Source: Planctomycetaceae bacterium
Lineage (GTDB): Bacteria > Planctomycetota > Phycisphaerae > UBA1845 > UTPLA1
Length of the DNA: 64,000 nt
Reading direction: 5' to 3'
NCBI GenBank assembly: GCA_006969385.1
Contig: CP030884.1
Span: 2,356,001 to 2,420,000, forward strand
In this document: one piece after another, positions 18,059 through 28,211 of the stretch
Layout: each line of letters begins with the position of its first letter
Numbering within the stretch: the stretch's first letter is position 1
Notes under the pieces: generated by a model
What the model saw: the letters and a program-made list of their open reading frames with translations, nothing else
The model's database searches: none
Told to the model about the DNA's origin: nothing
Position numbers and translations under genes: made by a program

Positions 18059-19804
18059 ATGAGCGATCCAGGTGCCAATCCGACTGAGTCCAGCGGTGAT
18101 GTTGATAAACGCCTCATCGACGCGGCCCGCGCCCAAGCTGATGGGCGCGGTAGTGGAGACGACGAGACTAAGGCCGCTGGCGATCAGACAGAGACCATAA
18201 GCACCAACCCGTTGGCGATCGACAACGACCTCACGTTGGACGCCCGCGCCGTCGCCGGAGATGCATTCCCCTCTATTGCTGGCTACCTCTTCCAACGCAA
18301 GATCTCCGGCGGCGGTCAAGGCCTCGTGTTCGAAGCGATTCAGGAATCCACCAAACGTCGCGTTGCTGTGAAAGTCATCCGGGGCGGCGCCATGTCCCAC
18401 CCTGAAAACCGTAAACGTCTGCAACGCGGCGTGCGCGTGCTGGGTCAATTGCATCATCCATCCATCGTCGGAATCGTCGACAGCGGTATCGCCGATGGCT
18501 GCCTGTATTACGTGATGGAATACGTCGCAGGTGTCACGTTAGACGATTATGTAGCCCGCATGCGCTCCACGTCGGTTGGCTGGAATGCGGAAGGCAGCGA
18601 CGGTGATTCGGGGTCACGCAGTAGGCGCTCGCGGCAAGAAGCCAAGGCCGAGCGGCTCACGATGCACCGACTGTTGACGATCTTCGCCAAACTCTGCGAA
18701 GCCCTTGATGTGGCACATGTTAGAGGCGTGCTGCATCGCGATATCAAGCCCGCCAACGTGCTCGTGGATCAGCGCGGCGAGCCACACATACTCGACTTCG
18801 ATTTGGCCAAAATCCTCGACGGCGGTTTCATGCCGGACGAAGACTTTTCGGCCATGACGGTATCGGGTGAGTTTCTGGGGTCACTTCGTTGGGCCAGTCC
18901 GGAACAAGTGGAACGCAAACCGTCGGGTATTGATTTACGCACCGATGTTTATTCGCTAGGCGTGGTGCTGTATGAGATGCTCACGGGTCAATTTCCGTAT
19001 CCGGTGGTCGGCACGCGGCGTGAGATTGAAGACAACATTTTGCACGCGACACCCAAGAAACCGCACACGATTCGCAAGGCGGTTGATGATGAACTCGAGA
19101 CGATCGTATTAAAGTGTTTGGCAAAGGAGCCAGCACGCCGTTACCGCAGCGCCGGTGATTTGGCCGTGGATATCCGCAGCTACCTGAATGGTGATCCGAT
19201 CTCGGCCAAGCGCGACAGCGGTTGGTACATGCTCAAGAAACTGGCGGTACGTCATAAGGCCGCGACGACCGTGGCGTTGTCGGTCGTCGTGATTCTGATG
19301 AGTTCGTTGACGTATGTCTATTTTGCGTGGCGCTCAGCCCAAGATGTGATCAAAGAACGAGATAAGGCGGTTGAACTCGCGAGTTTCCATCAGACGGATG
19401 CTGAAAATATGGCTTTCATCGCATTGGAGGCTCGTCGTGAAACGCGTTTCCTATGGTTCTTGTCCGAATATAGGGCCGGAAATATGGACCGGGCGCTGCA
19501 AGCGGCCAGCGAGTTCAAGGTCAAGGGTCCAAGGGCAGAGGCCATTACGACAGGATTCCTCCTGGGTGAAATCGACGTCAATACACTCGAACAGGTTATG
19601 CCGGTTGACGATGCGCTCTACAAGGAGTTTGCTCTGGCCGAGTGGCACAGTAACGAAAAACAATGGAAAGAGGCCGCAGAACTGTATAATGCGTGTCGTA
19701 GTCTGAACGGGCCGGAGTGGCTCAAACGAGAAGCAGCATCAAGGCGAGCTGAACTCGCTGGCAAAACCGAAAACGCCCATCCTGGCGACGAGCAGGGGGC
19801 GTGA
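18059..19804 (+). CDS. Membrane-anchored Ser/Thr protein kinase with DFD in place of DFG
   Basis: 581 residues. A disordered charged N-terminus precedes a Hanks-type kinase domain (about 75-375): glycine loop [12 protein letters not shown], catalytic Lys-105 in VAVKVI, catalytic loop [11 protein letters not shown] (Asp-228), SPEQ, and [19 protein letters not shown]. The metal-binding motif reads DFD (246-248) instead of DFG; Asp-246 is kept, so activity is still likely. A charged insertion of about 35 residues (170-200) interrupts the N-lobe/C-lobe junction. One membrane segment (about 402-424) is followed by a helical extracytoplasmic tail of about 155 residues that could sense a signal. The stop overlaps the next start, so it is co-translated with the prepilin-like gene. 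Confidence 0.92.
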   Translation: MSDPGANPTESSGDVDKRLIDAARAQADGRGSGDDETKAAGDQTETISTNPLAIDNDLTLDARAVAGDAFPSIAGYLFQRKISGGGQGLVFEAIQESTKRRVAVKVIRGGAMSHPENRKRLQRGVRVLGQLHHPSIVGIVDSGIADGCLYYVMEYVAGVTLDDYVARMRSTSVGWNAEGSDGDSGSRSRRSRQEAKAERLTMHRLLTIFAKLCEALDVAHVRGVLHRDIKPANVLVDQRGEPHILDFDLAKILDGGFMPDEDFSAMTVSGEFLGSLRWASPEQVERKPSGIDLRTDVYSLGVVLYEMLTGQFPYPVVGTRREIEDNILHATPKKPHTIRKAVDDELETIVLKCLAKEPARRYRSAGDLAVDIRSYLNGDPISAKRDSGWYMLKKLAVRHKAATTVALSVVVILMSSLTYVYFAWRSAQDVIKERDKAVELASFHQTDAENMAFIALEARRETRFLWFLSEYRAGNMDRALQAASEFKVKGPRAEAITTGFLLGEIDVNTLEQVMPVDDALYKEFALAEWHSNEKQWKEAAELYNACRSLNGPEWLKREAASRRAELAGKTENAHPGDEQGA

Positions 19805-20595
19805 TTGTTATGCAACTCACAACTCCTAAACAAGATGGTCCTAAAGCTGCTAGCCGCGCATTTACGCTCATCGAGTTGCTCGTCGTTATTGCGATCATCA
19901 GCCTGCTCATCGCTATTCTGTTGCCGTCGCTCGCGGCTGCCCGGCGCATTGCAGATCGCACCTCATGCCAGACCAACTTAAAAAACTTGGCCGAAGCGTG
20001 GCACATGTATCTCGATGATAACGATGACCGCTTTCTGCAAAGTCCGAATCCGACGGACAACGTGCAAGTAAACTACGGCGGCAAGCAAGGAGCGATTCCG
20101 CCGTTTCGCAAACGCAAGCCGCTCAATCGGTATCTAAATCTCGATCTCGAACTCGATGATGCACCCGTGTATTTCTGCAAGCAGGATGAAGGTGCCTTCA
20201 CCGTAAGCGGTAAGCACTACGACTACTTTGGAACGAGCTATTCACCCAACCTGATGATGATCGGCACCATGCCGCTGCAGATTACCGGCAGTGATCCGTG
20301 CGCCGATGTTCTGCAGCAAGCGAATGAGAAGTTGCCGGGCCTCAAGCGCACGCAGTGTGCCGACCCGGGGCGACTGGTACTGATCGGCGACTACGGCTGG
20401 GTCTATGACTGGAACGTCAACGATCCGATCAATGTCGCGTGGCGGCATGGCGAAGACTGGAAACACAACGTGGCATTCCTCGATGGGCATGTTGCGTTTC
20501 AGAAGTTTGATAAGGGAAGGCATACGAGTTCTGAGTATCTCGTGATGCCTCTTAGAAACCTGCAAACGGCCTGCGCAGAATGCCAGGCTCAATAG
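19801..20595 (+). CDS. Prepilin-like protein with N-terminal methylation motif and C-terminal H-X9-DG motif
   Basis: 264 residues from GTG 19801 (overlapping the kinase stop by four bases) or ATG 19810. The prepilin signal is [20 protein letters not shown], with Ala before the cleaved Phe and Glu at +5. The globular part ends in [20 protein letters not shown], the signature ending of the large planctomycete prepilin-like family (DUF1559-related). It is probably processed by prepilin peptidase and displayed at the envelope. Its last 70 codons occur again, decayed, at 25511-25730. Being in one unit with the kinase and the giant exoprotein, it may help export or anchor the latter, which is inference. 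Confidence 0.88.
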   Translation: MIVMQLTTPKQDGPKAASRAFTLIELLVVIAIISLLIAILLPSLAAARRIADRTSCQTNLKNLAEAWHMYLDDNDDRFLQSPNPTDNVQVNYGGKQGAIPPFRKRKPLNRYLNLDLELDDAPVYFCKQDEGAFTVSGKHYDYFGTSYSPNLMMIGTMPLQITGSDPCADVLQQANEKLPGLKRTQCADPGRLVLIGDYGWVYDWNVNDPINVAWRHGEDWKHNVAFLDGHVAFQKFDKGRHTSSEYLVMPLRNLQTACAECQAQ

Positions 20596-20617
20596 ATATG
20601 CTGGGGGTTGAGTTGAT

Positions 20618-23600
20618 ATGGTAATTGGAAAAAAGCGCTGCTTGCTGATCACGTTGATTTGTGCGGGATTGCTATCCGCGGCGAATACCCATGCCGATGG
20701 CGTGACGCAGGCAGTCAACTGGTCGAAGCGCTGGCGCGATACGACAGAATTCGCTCTCAATCCGAGTAAGACCGAAGCACTGGACGCGAATGGTGACCGC
20801 TGGAGCATCAGTACGGGAGCATTTTTAGGGAGTTTCGAGTGGGGATCTTCGTTCCGCCCATTCACCTTCTCTCCCGATGGCTCAGAGGTAGCAAGAGGTG
20901 AGGGTACTACCCTGCGAATTTATTCATATCCAGCGGGTACGCTACTAAAAGAAATCCTTAATAGCGCATTTGTGTCTCGCATCGAGTATGCGCCGGACGG
21001 AAATCGACTCTTGGTTACATATCAGGGGTCTAATAATGACGAGGTAATGTATAACCGGAACGGGTCGCCATTGATTGACTTTACAATATCGCAGAGCCTT
21101 GGCCCTATTGCGTTCTCACCCGATGGATCGGAGTACGCGAGTATTTCTTCATCCGGTGTTCTAAGTCGATACAATTCCGCGAATGGATCTATCATCGAAT
21201 CAGTTATTACTAATGTGCCGGGCGTGCTCTATTTTGACGATATCGTGTATCTACAAAACGGAGACGTTTTGGCCGTGGGACTGTTGGAATATTATGATGA
21301 ATTCGTAAATGACTATCTCGTTTTCCCCTATCTCTATTATTTTGATATTGGATCGTTTTCATCCTTGGCTTGGGTTAATGACTGTGCGCAGGTGTTAGCT
21401 TTAGGTCCAAGTAATATCTCAGTGAATCCAAGTGAGGATGGATTCTTAATTAGTGCTTATGCCGAATTACAGCTCTTTGAGGGGCCTGCTTGTTCAGATA
21501 GTAGTGGACTCTTTTACAATATTAATGAGCCCCTGTGGGGCTTGTGGTTGTCTGATTCGCAAATTGCAACCAATTTAGGCATCTACGACACAAACGAAAC
21601 GCTTGTTCAGACCTTTCCCGGGCCCATCTTTCTTGAGGCAGTGTCAGGTCTGACCGGTCTGATTAGGAATAATAGCCTTTACTCAACATCAGGTGCGATA
21701 CTTGACTTATCGACAGGCAATGAGATTGCCGCCGTTACTTTGCAAAGCTTCGGCGGCATTGCATTGAACGAGCCGGCCACGTTGTATGCGAATTCTACAT
21801 CGAACGGTGATGTTGAGATCCGGCGCACCAGCGATGGCGGACTTGAACAGACCTTGTCGGGCCATTCACAATCTGTCAGCGCTTTACGCTTTCTTGGCGA
21901 TCAACAGAGATTGCTCAGCGGCAGTTTTGACGATTCTGTACGACTATGGGATTTAGAGACAGGTGACGATATTGTCTTTCCACCAATGCACAGTGCATAC
22001 ATCCGCAACGTGGATGTTAGTCAAGACGGCTTACGGGCGGTTTCGGCCTCACAAGATGGCGTCATCCATGTCTGGGATATCAGTGACCTCGAGAACATTC
22101 AGGTCATTCAAACACTTAATGTTCCGAGTGTCGATCAAGTGTTGATGACGCCGGATGGAGCATCGGTGATCACGGAAGATTTTTCAGCCGGCATTTCCCG
22201 ATGGGATGTGGCAACCGGCTTGCCAGCGTACACGGTACTTGCAAGTGCCGGAGCTCAAAATCTTGATCTGAGCCCAGACGGCAGCATTTTTCTGGCAGAG
22301 GAACGGGATAGGCTCTCTATTTGGCGTACTGCTGATGGCCAGTTGGTGAATGAGATTTTGGAATCGGTGGGTGGCGACGGTACCGATGCGTTTTTCGCGG
22401 GCGATGGTTCGATCATTCGGCGCTCGCAACGGGCTCTATCGAGCCTCGATTTTCCACATGTATTTGTAAACCCGTTGGCCACCCCTGGCGGCGATGGCTG
22501 CACCTGGGCGACAGCGTTTGATTCCGTGGAAGCGGCGCTGAGTTATCTTTCCGCTAACAACAAGGTAGCGGATCTTTGGCTCGCCTCCGGCACCTATATG
22601 CCGGTGACATTGACGGATCCAGAGGATCCGCGGTCGGCGACATATGTGATTCCCGATGGCGTACGATTGGTTGGTGGATTCGCCGGTACTGAGGCGCGCC
22701 TGTCGGAGCGCGATCCTGTCGCGAACCCAACACTATTGACGCAGAACCCGATGTCGAGCCGAACGCTTCTATCGCCGGTGGGTAAGGCAACGCTGGATGG
22801 TCTTACGATTGTACGCGGCTCGAATCCACCGTTGGCGACGGAAGAGTTTCGGCTGGTGAACGATGGCCGACTCACGTTCCGCAATTGCCGCATTCAGACG
22901 GATGCTGATGGATTCATCGGCCTTGATCCGGATCCGAGCAATTTGGCGGATATCATGCTGGAGTCGACACCGATCGAGATCGTGGTGGAGGCAGACGCTT
23001 TTTGTGGAAAAGCCGGTGAACTACTGGAACTGCGTACGCCCGATGTGCTTTGTGGTACCGCGTTTAATCCTGATTGTTTGTCAGGTTTGATCGATGCCGC
23101 CGGTGCGCCGGTGTTCTCCGGTACGCCGGAGGTGCGCTGGATCATAAACAAGTTGGAGGTGAAGAGCGGAACAACGTTGAACCTGACTAACCGTCCCAAT
23201 TTTGACTTCAGAGATGTCGGGGACACGATTCCGGAGTGTCTCTATGTGCGCGAGTTGATCATCGAATCGGGAGCGCGCATCAACACAGGTCTCTTGACCG
23301 TGTACTACGAGACGCTGACGGATGCAGGTGATGTCTCGAACGTCCCGCTGCTGGGCTTTTCATTGATTAATATCGACATGGAATGCCAGGAAGAATTTGA
23401 CGCAAGAGTGTCTCCGCGATTGCGTGATGACAATGACACACAACCGGTGGCCCCGCCCTTCTTGGAAGGATCGATTCAGCGCACCAATGGAGCGCTAGCG
23501 GGTGATCCGAGTCGCTTCTACATGGAGATGAAAACCCAGGATGATGCCAACGGCTCGGATTCAGCATCGACGATATCTGCCAAGGCGACCTTCGCTCGTG

Positions 23601-25447
23601 CCGGCGAAGACGAGATTCTGGTGGCGTTTGAGTACACGTTCTGCGGCAATCCGACGGATGAGTTGGTGGTGTATCTGAGTGATGCCCCGGAAGTCGGCCA
23701 GAACCTGGTAGAGATCGCCCGGATCACGCCTCCGACGAGCGGTCCGGGCTCTATCAGTAGCGATCAGTTCGCGACATTCTCGGGGTTGTTCCCGCGGGGA
23801 AGCTTGAACTTCCGACGCGGTACGTATGTGGAACTGGAGTTGGTGGGCCAGGATGCCTGCGTGTTGATTGATGAGTGGGATCCGCTGGTTTGCTTTTCGC
23901 AGGAATGCGGTGATTTTAGCGGTGACAACGCGACGACAAATATAGATCTCTTGTATGGCCTTTCTGCCCTCGGCGAAACCGTGCTTGGCGTACCGGAAAG
24001 TATAATCGGGGCTAACTCGTGTCTGGATAAAGTCAATCGAGATAATTATGTCGACATCAGTGATGTTGTGATTGCCGACAGCTTGTATGACTACGGGGTG
24101 GTGGGCCTTTGCGACGGCGCGGGTTCGAGCAGCTTCGCGGGGATGACCAGTGGAGTGGTTACTCCCGAAGATCAGTTGATCATCGCGGGCAAGTCCAATG
24201 TCGGAGGTGATCTTGGCGATCGTCTCTACCCGGTGGATGAGGCATTGTCTATATCAGGCCTCGGTATCGCACCACCGGTAGCGGCGGGCGGAATGACATA
24301 TGGCGTTCGCGGTCACGGTCGGCTGGTGAAAGATGGCAGCGGTGCGTTGTACCAGTTGCACAGTGTGGCGGGCTTGGTGCGTTTGAGCGATGGCCAGGTG
24401 ATGGTGGCGCCGGGTGATCAGTCTTTCAATGGCAATACGGTACGACTGGGGATGCCATCCACAGGTGATGGCCTTCCGATCTTCGATGCTGCGTTCGATC
24501 CCAATGATCCGACGACAGTGTACGTGGTACCGGCACGGGTGATTCCCGGTGGCGATGAAGATGCTGCTTACTACGTGGCAGCACAACTGAGCCTAGCGGA
24601 GAACGCGGGAGTCGTGACCTGGACCATCCAAGAGACCTACGGCTTCGACCCGCAGACCGATCCCAACAACAACACGCAGCCACCCCAGTTCTCACAGACC
24701 AATGTGCAGTACCTGCGTGAGATTGAGACGGACAGTGACGGCAATGTGTACGTGACCTGCGCCCGGGCAGATAACCAGAATGACTGGTTATTGATCTACG
24801 ATGCAGTTGGTGGCACTGCCAGCGAACAGCGGGTGCGGTTGAGTGACTTGCCGGCACCGCTGCGCGGTCCGGCGGCGCTGCACGTGAGCGACGATGGTAG
24901 CAAGTTGTACTTGGGTACCTCTCTGGATGAAGGTGATCCGGCAACGACCAAAGTACAGGAATTCACTCTGGGCGGTATGTCTGGTGCGATCACGGTGACG
25001 CCCAGCCGTGTGATCGAGATCGGCAACATGCGCTTTGTGACGTCGATCGCAGAAGACACGAACGGAACTGAGTACGTTGTCGGCTACACCGCACCGGTCC
25101 AGGATCCGTTCTCGATCTTCTTCTTCGAGTCGGACAGCCTTTTCACCACGCCCACGTTAGCCACGCTCCCGCCAACCGGTACCACCACCACGGCGACAAC
25201 GATCACGGGTGCGGATGCAGCGTTGCCGCTGTCGGCGGTGTTCAGCAGCAGTAATACATCAAGCTGTCTGCCGGGTGATATCGATAACTCCGGAGCCGTA
25301 AACAACGATGACATCGCTTCCTTCGTGGATGTGCTGCTCAACGGCACCGTCGATCCCGACCAGGCCTGTCGGGCGGATGTCAATCAGGATGGCACCAGCG
25401 ACGGTCGGGATGTGGGCATGCTGGTTGATCTGATCACTGGGCAATAA
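20618..25447 (+). CDS. Giant secreted WD40 / beta-helix / dockerin-like exoprotein
   Basis: 1609 residues. A signal peptide (KRCLLITLICAGLLSAANTH) precedes a WD40-type propeller over about residues 60-600 (FSPDGSEVARGEG, SVSALRFLGDQQRLLSGSFD, SVRLWDLETG, IHVWDISDL). Then comes a beta-helix region opened by GGDGCTWATAFDSVEAALSY and typical of polymorphic-outer-membrane-like proteins, then a long module shared almost unchanged with the exoprotein at 28.2-32.0 kb. The C-terminus has two EF-hands (GDIDNSGAVNNDDIASF and ADVNQDGTSDGRDVGMLVDL), dockerin-like. Codons in the first half are AT-richer than in flanking chromosome. It follows the prepilin-like gene by 22 bases. Surface or extracellular role likely; target unknown. 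Confidence 0.85.
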   Translation: MVIGKKRCLLITLICAGLLSAANTHADGVTQAVNWSKRWRDTTEFALNPSKTEALDANGDRWSISTGAFLGSFEWGSSFRPFTFSPDGSEVARGEGTTLRIYSYPAGTLLKEILNSAFVSRIEYAPDGNRLLVTYQGSNNDEVMYNRNGSPLIDFTISQSLGPIAFSPDGSEYASISSSGVLSRYNSANGSIIESVITNVPGVLYFDDIVYLQNGDVLAVGLLEYYDEFVNDYLVFPYLYYFDIGSFSSLAWVNDCAQVLALGPSNISVNPSEDGFLISAYAELQLFEGPACSDSSGLFYNINEPLWGLWLSDSQIATNLGIYDTNETLVQTFPGPIFLEAVSGLTGLIRNNSLYSTSGAILDLSTGNEIAAVTLQSFGGIALNEPATLYANSTSNGDVEIRRTSDGGLEQTLSGHSQSVSALRFLGDQQRLLSGSFDDSVRLWDLETGDDIVFPPMHSAYIRNVDVSQDGLRAVSASQDGVIHVWDISDLENIQVIQTLNVPSVDQVLMTPDGASVITEDFSAGISRWDVATGLPAYTVLASAGAQNLDLSPDGSIFLAEERDRLSIWRTADGQLVNEILESVGGDGTDAFFAGDGSIIRRSQRALSSLDFPHVFVNPLATPGGDGCTWATAFDSVEAALSYLSANNKVADLWLASGTYMPVTLTDPEDPRSATYVIPDGVRLVGGFAGTEARLSERDPVANPTLLTQNPMSSRTLLSPVGKATLDGLTIVRGSNPPLATEEFRLVNDGRLTFRNCRIQTDADGFIGLDPDPSNLADIMLESTPIEIVVEADAFCGKAGELLELRTPDVLCGTAFNPDCLSGLIDAAGAPVFSGTPEVRWIINKLEVKSGTTLNLTNRPNFDFRDVGDTIPECLYVRELIIESGARINTGLLTVYYETLTDAGDVSNVPLLGFSLINIDMECQEEFDARVSPRLRDDNDTQPVAPPFLEGSIQRTNGALAGDPSRFYMEMKTQDDANGSDSASTISAKATFARAGEDEILVAFEYTFCGNPTDELVVYLSDAPEVGQNLVEIARITPPTSGPGSISSDQFATFSGLFPRGSLNFRRGTYVELELVGQDACVLIDEWDPLVCFSQECGDFSGDNATTNIDLLYGLSALGETVLGVPESIIGANSCLDKVNRDNYVDISDVVIADSLYDYGVVGLCDGAGSSSFAGMTSGVVTPEDQLIIAGKSNVGGDLGDRLYPVDEALSISGLGIAPPVAAGGMTYGVRGHGRLVKDGSGALYQLHSVAGLVRLSDGQVMVAPGDQSFNGNTVRLGMPSTGDGLPIFDAAFDPNDPTTVYVVPARVIPGGDEDAAYYVAAQLSLAENAGVVTWTIQETYGFDPQTDPNNNTQPPQFSQTNVQYLREIETDSDGNVYVTCARADNQNDWLLIYDAVGGTASEQRVRLSDLPAPLRGPAALHVSDDGSKLYLGTSLDEGDPATTKVQEFTLGGMSGAITVTPSRVIEIGNMRFVTSIAEDTNGTEYVVGYTAPVQDPFSIFFFESDSLFTTPTLATLPPTGTTTTATTITGADAALPLSAVFSSSNTSSCLPGDIDNSGAVNNDDIASFVDVLLNGTVDPDQACRADVNQDGTSDGRDVGMLVDLITGQ
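23578..25447 (+). repeat. Long direct repeat, copy 1 (exoprotein C-terminal module)
   Basis: About 1.87 kb nearly matching 30136-31990. Long stretches are almost identical, for example 24600-24780 against 31144-31325. More distant protein-level similarity starts about 700 bases earlier in both genes. The high identity at silent positions suggests recent duplication or gene conversion. Confidence 0.85.
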
Positions 25448-25510
25448 GGAAGTTGCAAGTGTAAAGTTCCCTCAGCCGGAAGGCTTGTATTGCACTGATC
25501 CAAGGTGATC

Positions 25511-25730
25511 GGTACTGATCGGCGACTATGGCTGGGTCTATGACTGGAACGTCAACGATCCGATCAATGTTGCCTGGCGTCACGGCGAAGATTGGAAACA
25601 CAACGTGGCATTCCTTGATGGGCATGTCGCGTATCAGAAGTTCGAGAAGGGAATGCACACGAGTTCTGAGAATCTCGTGATGCACTTGGGAAACCTGCAA
25701 ACGGCCTGTGCAGAATGCCAGGCTCAATAA
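25511..25730 (+). pseudogene. Remnant of a second prepilin-like gene (last 72 codons)
   Basis: An open frame from about 25512 to the TAA ending at 25730 repeats the end of the prepilin-like protein at 20384-20595, with a few changes (AYQKFEKGMHTSSENL against [16 protein letters not shown]). The prepilin signal and most of the body are missing and no start is present. After it, 25738-25775 resembles the gap and first codons of the 1609-residue exoprotein gene (ggggattgaattg then aattgataataagcgcc). The duplication therefore covered the prepilin end and the next gene's start. Confidence 0.85.
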
Positions 25731-25794
25731 ACTGACAGGGGATTGAATTGGCAATTGATAATAAGCGCCCCGTGGTTTTTTATCCTAGAGCTCA

Positions 25795-25890
25795 ATGACG
25801 CAAGTCTTGAAGTTGCACGGTGAAGTTTCCGTGATTTTCTCGTCGGTGTTCGGAACCGCGATACTCGCCGCGGGCGGAGCCAAAGTATGA
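25795..25890 (+). CDS. Possible 31-residue leader peptide overlapping the next gene
   Basis: ATG at 25795, stop TGA at 25888-25890 overlapping the ATG at 25887 (ATGA). The product ends FSSVFGTAILAAGGAKV, short and hydrophobic. The exact overlap would allow translational coupling to the exoprotein gene. No clear ribosome site is seen, and the region is partly derived from a duplication, so chance is possible. Confidence 0.3.
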   Translation: MTQVLKLHGEVSVIFSSVFGTAILAAGGAKV

Positions 25891-28211
25891 ACCGAATCGC
25901 ATCAACGATTGTAATAGGACTCATTGTAGCAGCGGCTGCCGATCAGGCCCGGGCTGCGCTCATCTGGACCGAGCGCTTCGATATTCATCCCTTCACGACA
26001 AACCGTTGGATTCGCCGTGACCAGGGGTGTGTCGGTAACGGGCAATGGGATGGCTTCTTCGTCCGTAACGACGTTGCCGATCAGTGTTCGGGCGTTACTC
26101 CCGCGCAATTTGTTCGATGGCGCGGTGATCTCCGGAAGTGCATGATTTACAACAATGGTGCGTTCGGTGACATACCTACAGCCCAATACGTCAATCTAAA
26201 TCTATCTTTTCGATATAACCTGAATCAGGGTGACCTACTTGGCTGTGACGTGCTTGTTGGAGCTAACTGGATCAACATCGTTCAAGTTTCTGCCTTCGGG
26301 GGATGGCAAACATTCTCTGGGCCGGTGCCCGACGATGTAATATCGATTCGATTCAAGCTGATTCCAGGGAGTGTCGGTGGCATCACGCCCAATGTCCGGC
26401 TCGACTGCATTGAAATCACCGGCGATTTGGACACTGACTACGACAACGTTCCGGATAGCCAAGACGGCTGCCCGAATGACGGTAGCAAGACTTCGCCAGG
26501 AACGTGCGGCTGCGGTGTGCCAGATTCCAATTTCCGAACGTGGTATCGCGACCAGGATAATGATGGTGCAGGAGACCCGAACCAAACTCAGAATTCTTGC
26601 ACCCAACCGTCCGGTTATGTCGCCAATGCCGACGACGGCTGCCCGAATGATGGGAATAAGACGTCGCCTGGGACGTGTGGTTGCGGTGTGCCAGATTCCA
26701 ATTTCCGAACGTGGTATCGCGACCAGGATGATGATGGTGCAGGAGATCCGATGCAATCTCAGAATTCTTGCACCCAACCTTCTGGTTATGTTGCCAATGC
26801 CAACGACGGTTGCCCGAATGATGGGAATAAGACATCGCCCGGGACGTGCGGTTGCGGAGTACCCGATTCCAATTTTCGCACATGGTTTCTCGACCAAGAC
26901 GGCGATGGTGCAGGAGACCCGAATCAAACTCAGGATTCATGCACCCAACCGTCCGGTTATGTCGCCAATGCCAACGATGGCTGTCCGAATGATGGGAACA
27001 AGACGTCGCCCGGGACGTGTGGTTGCGGCGTGTCAGATTCCAATTTTCGCACATGGTTTCTCGACCAAGATGGTGATGGTGCAGGGGACCCGAACCAAAC
27101 TCAGGATTCATGCACCCAACCGTCCGGCTATGTCGCCAATGCCAACGATGGCTGCCCGAACGATGGGAATAAGGTATCGCCTGGGACGTGCGGTTGCGGA
27201 GTACCCGATTCCGATTTTCGCACGTGGTTTCTCGACCAAGATGGTGATGGTGCAGGAGACCCGAATCAAACTCAGGATTCTTGCACCCAACCATCCGGGT
27301 ATGTTGGCAATTCCGATGATGGCTGTCCGAACGATGCGAATCAGACATCGCCCGGGGCGTGCGGTTGTACTACCCCCCCCGGTGTTATGAGTGCAAGACT
27401 TTACGTAAATGCGAATGCCTCAGGACTGGAAACAGGTGATAACTGGGCCAATGCGTTTCGGAATCTTCAGACCGCGTTGTCGGTCGCACGGGCTAACCCG
27501 GGAGTCGTCGACGAAATCTGGGTAGCCCAAGGCGTATACGATACTTCGTGCGCGGAATTCGAATTAGCCGATGGTGTGAATATCTACGGCGGATTCGACG
27601 GAACTGAGTCAGTCCTGTCCGAAAGATTGCCTGCGGTAAACCGAACGGTTCTATCCGCTATGTTGAATCATCCAGATCCGCTAAACGCATATGTCATTGG
27701 TACTATGCAATTCTCGGGCTCAGCCACCCTCGACGGAATGATTATTACAGGAAGGGTTAGGTCGAGTCTTATTATGGAATCTGGATCACTCACGATTCAG
27801 AATTGTTCTTTTGAATTTTCTGGGTCGCTCAGGCAAACAGGTGGAAATCTGATTCTGAGAAATTGTCTTTTCCTATGGAATCGATCCGGTTTTTTTGGGG
27901 CCGTGAGTTGTTTGGGCGGAACTGCGTCCATTACGAACTGCACATTCCATGCGAATTATGGTTGGGGGGGAGGGAGCCTCGTAGCCGGTGGAATCGAGAT
28001 TAGCGACAGTTCGGTATCGGTAAAGAACTCGATCTTTTGGGGGAATTTCGCGGAGTTTGGTGGACCGGAGCAGATTGCTGTTTTTGGCGGGCCTCAAGGG
28101 GCCGGCGAACTAACGATCTCGCATTCCGTGGTACAAAACGGGCAGCTTGATATTCGGGGAGATGGGATTGTGAACTGGGGCCGGGTAATCTTGCTGTCAA
28201 TCCATTATTGA
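25887..28211 (+). CDS. N-terminal part of a frameshifted giant exoprotein (TSP3-like repeats, beta-helix)
   Basis: 774 residues before a frameshift. The ATG at 25887 has GGAG upstream. A signal peptide (MNRIASTIVIGLIVAAAADQ) precedes a beta-sandwich domain to about residue 190. Five identical-length Ca-binding repeats and a partial sixth follow (each with DGCPNDGNKTSPGTCGCG and DQDGDGAGDPN), similar to thrombospondin type 3 repeats. From about residue 505 a beta-helix begins (LYVNANASGLETGDNWANAF, GVNIYGGFDGTES). The frame ends in NWGRVILLSIHY, but the +2 frame continues as GPGNLAVNPLLTRQGRLRAG, the normal continuation of such proteins. It is therefore the front of one gene of about 2034 codons ending at 31990. 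Confidence 0.82.
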   Translation: MNRIASTIVIGLIVAAAADQARAALIWTERFDIHPFTTNRWIRRDQGCVGNGQWDGFFVRNDVADQCSGVTPAQFVRWRGDLRKCMIYNNGAFGDIPTAQYVNLNLSFRYNLNQGDLLGCDVLVGANWINIVQVSAFGGWQTFSGPVPDDVISIRFKLIPGSVGGITPNVRLDCIEITGDLDTDYDNVPDSQDGCPNDGSKTSPGTCGCGVPDSNFRTWYRDQDNDGAGDPNQTQNSCTQPSGYVANADDGCPNDGNKTSPGTCGCGVPDSNFRTWYRDQDDDGAGDPMQSQNSCTQPSGYVANANDGCPNDGNKTSPGTCGCGVPDSNFRTWFLDQDGDGAGDPNQTQDSCTQPSGYVANANDGCPNDGNKTSPGTCGCGVSDSNFRTWFLDQDGDGAGDPNQTQDSCTQPSGYVANANDGCPNDGNKVSPGTCGCGVPDSDFRTWFLDQDGDGAGDPNQTQDSCTQPSGYVGNSDDGCPNDANQTSPGACGCTTPPGVMSARLYVNANASGLETGDNWANAFRNLQTALSVARANPGVVDEIWVAQGVYDTSCAEFELADGVNIYGGFDGTESVLSERLPAVNRTVLSAMLNHPDPLNAYVIGTMQFSGSATLDGMIITGRVRSSLIMESGSLTIQNCSFEFSGSLRQTGGNLILRNCLFLWNRSGFFGAVSCLGGTASITNCTFHANYGWGGGSLVAGGIEISDSSVSVKNSIFWGNFAEFGGPEQIAVFGGPQGAGELTISHSVVQNGQLDIRGDGIVNWGRVILLSIHY
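26463..27367 (+). repeat. Five 171-bp tandem repeats plus a partial sixth
   Basis: Units begin at 26463, 26634, 26805, 26976, 27147 and 27318, each 171 bases (57 codons), so length changes keep the frame. Each encodes DGCPND, a CGCG segment, an FRTW segment, a D-rich calcium loop and SCTQPSGYV. Differences between units are mostly silent. Confidence 0.93.

Noticed and set aside
26416-27348. 310-codon His/Arg/Ser-rich minus-strand repeat protein
   Set aside because: Antisense shadow of the 171-bp coding repeats; composition is what the complement of that repeat produces.
26463-27367. CRISPR-like array
   Set aside because: The 171-bp units are contiguous coding repeats with no spacer-repeat alternation.
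28208-28211. TTG at 28208 as a true start of an independent gene
   Set aside because: No ribosome site; the protein continues from upstream in frame after a one-base correction and lacks a signal peptide.
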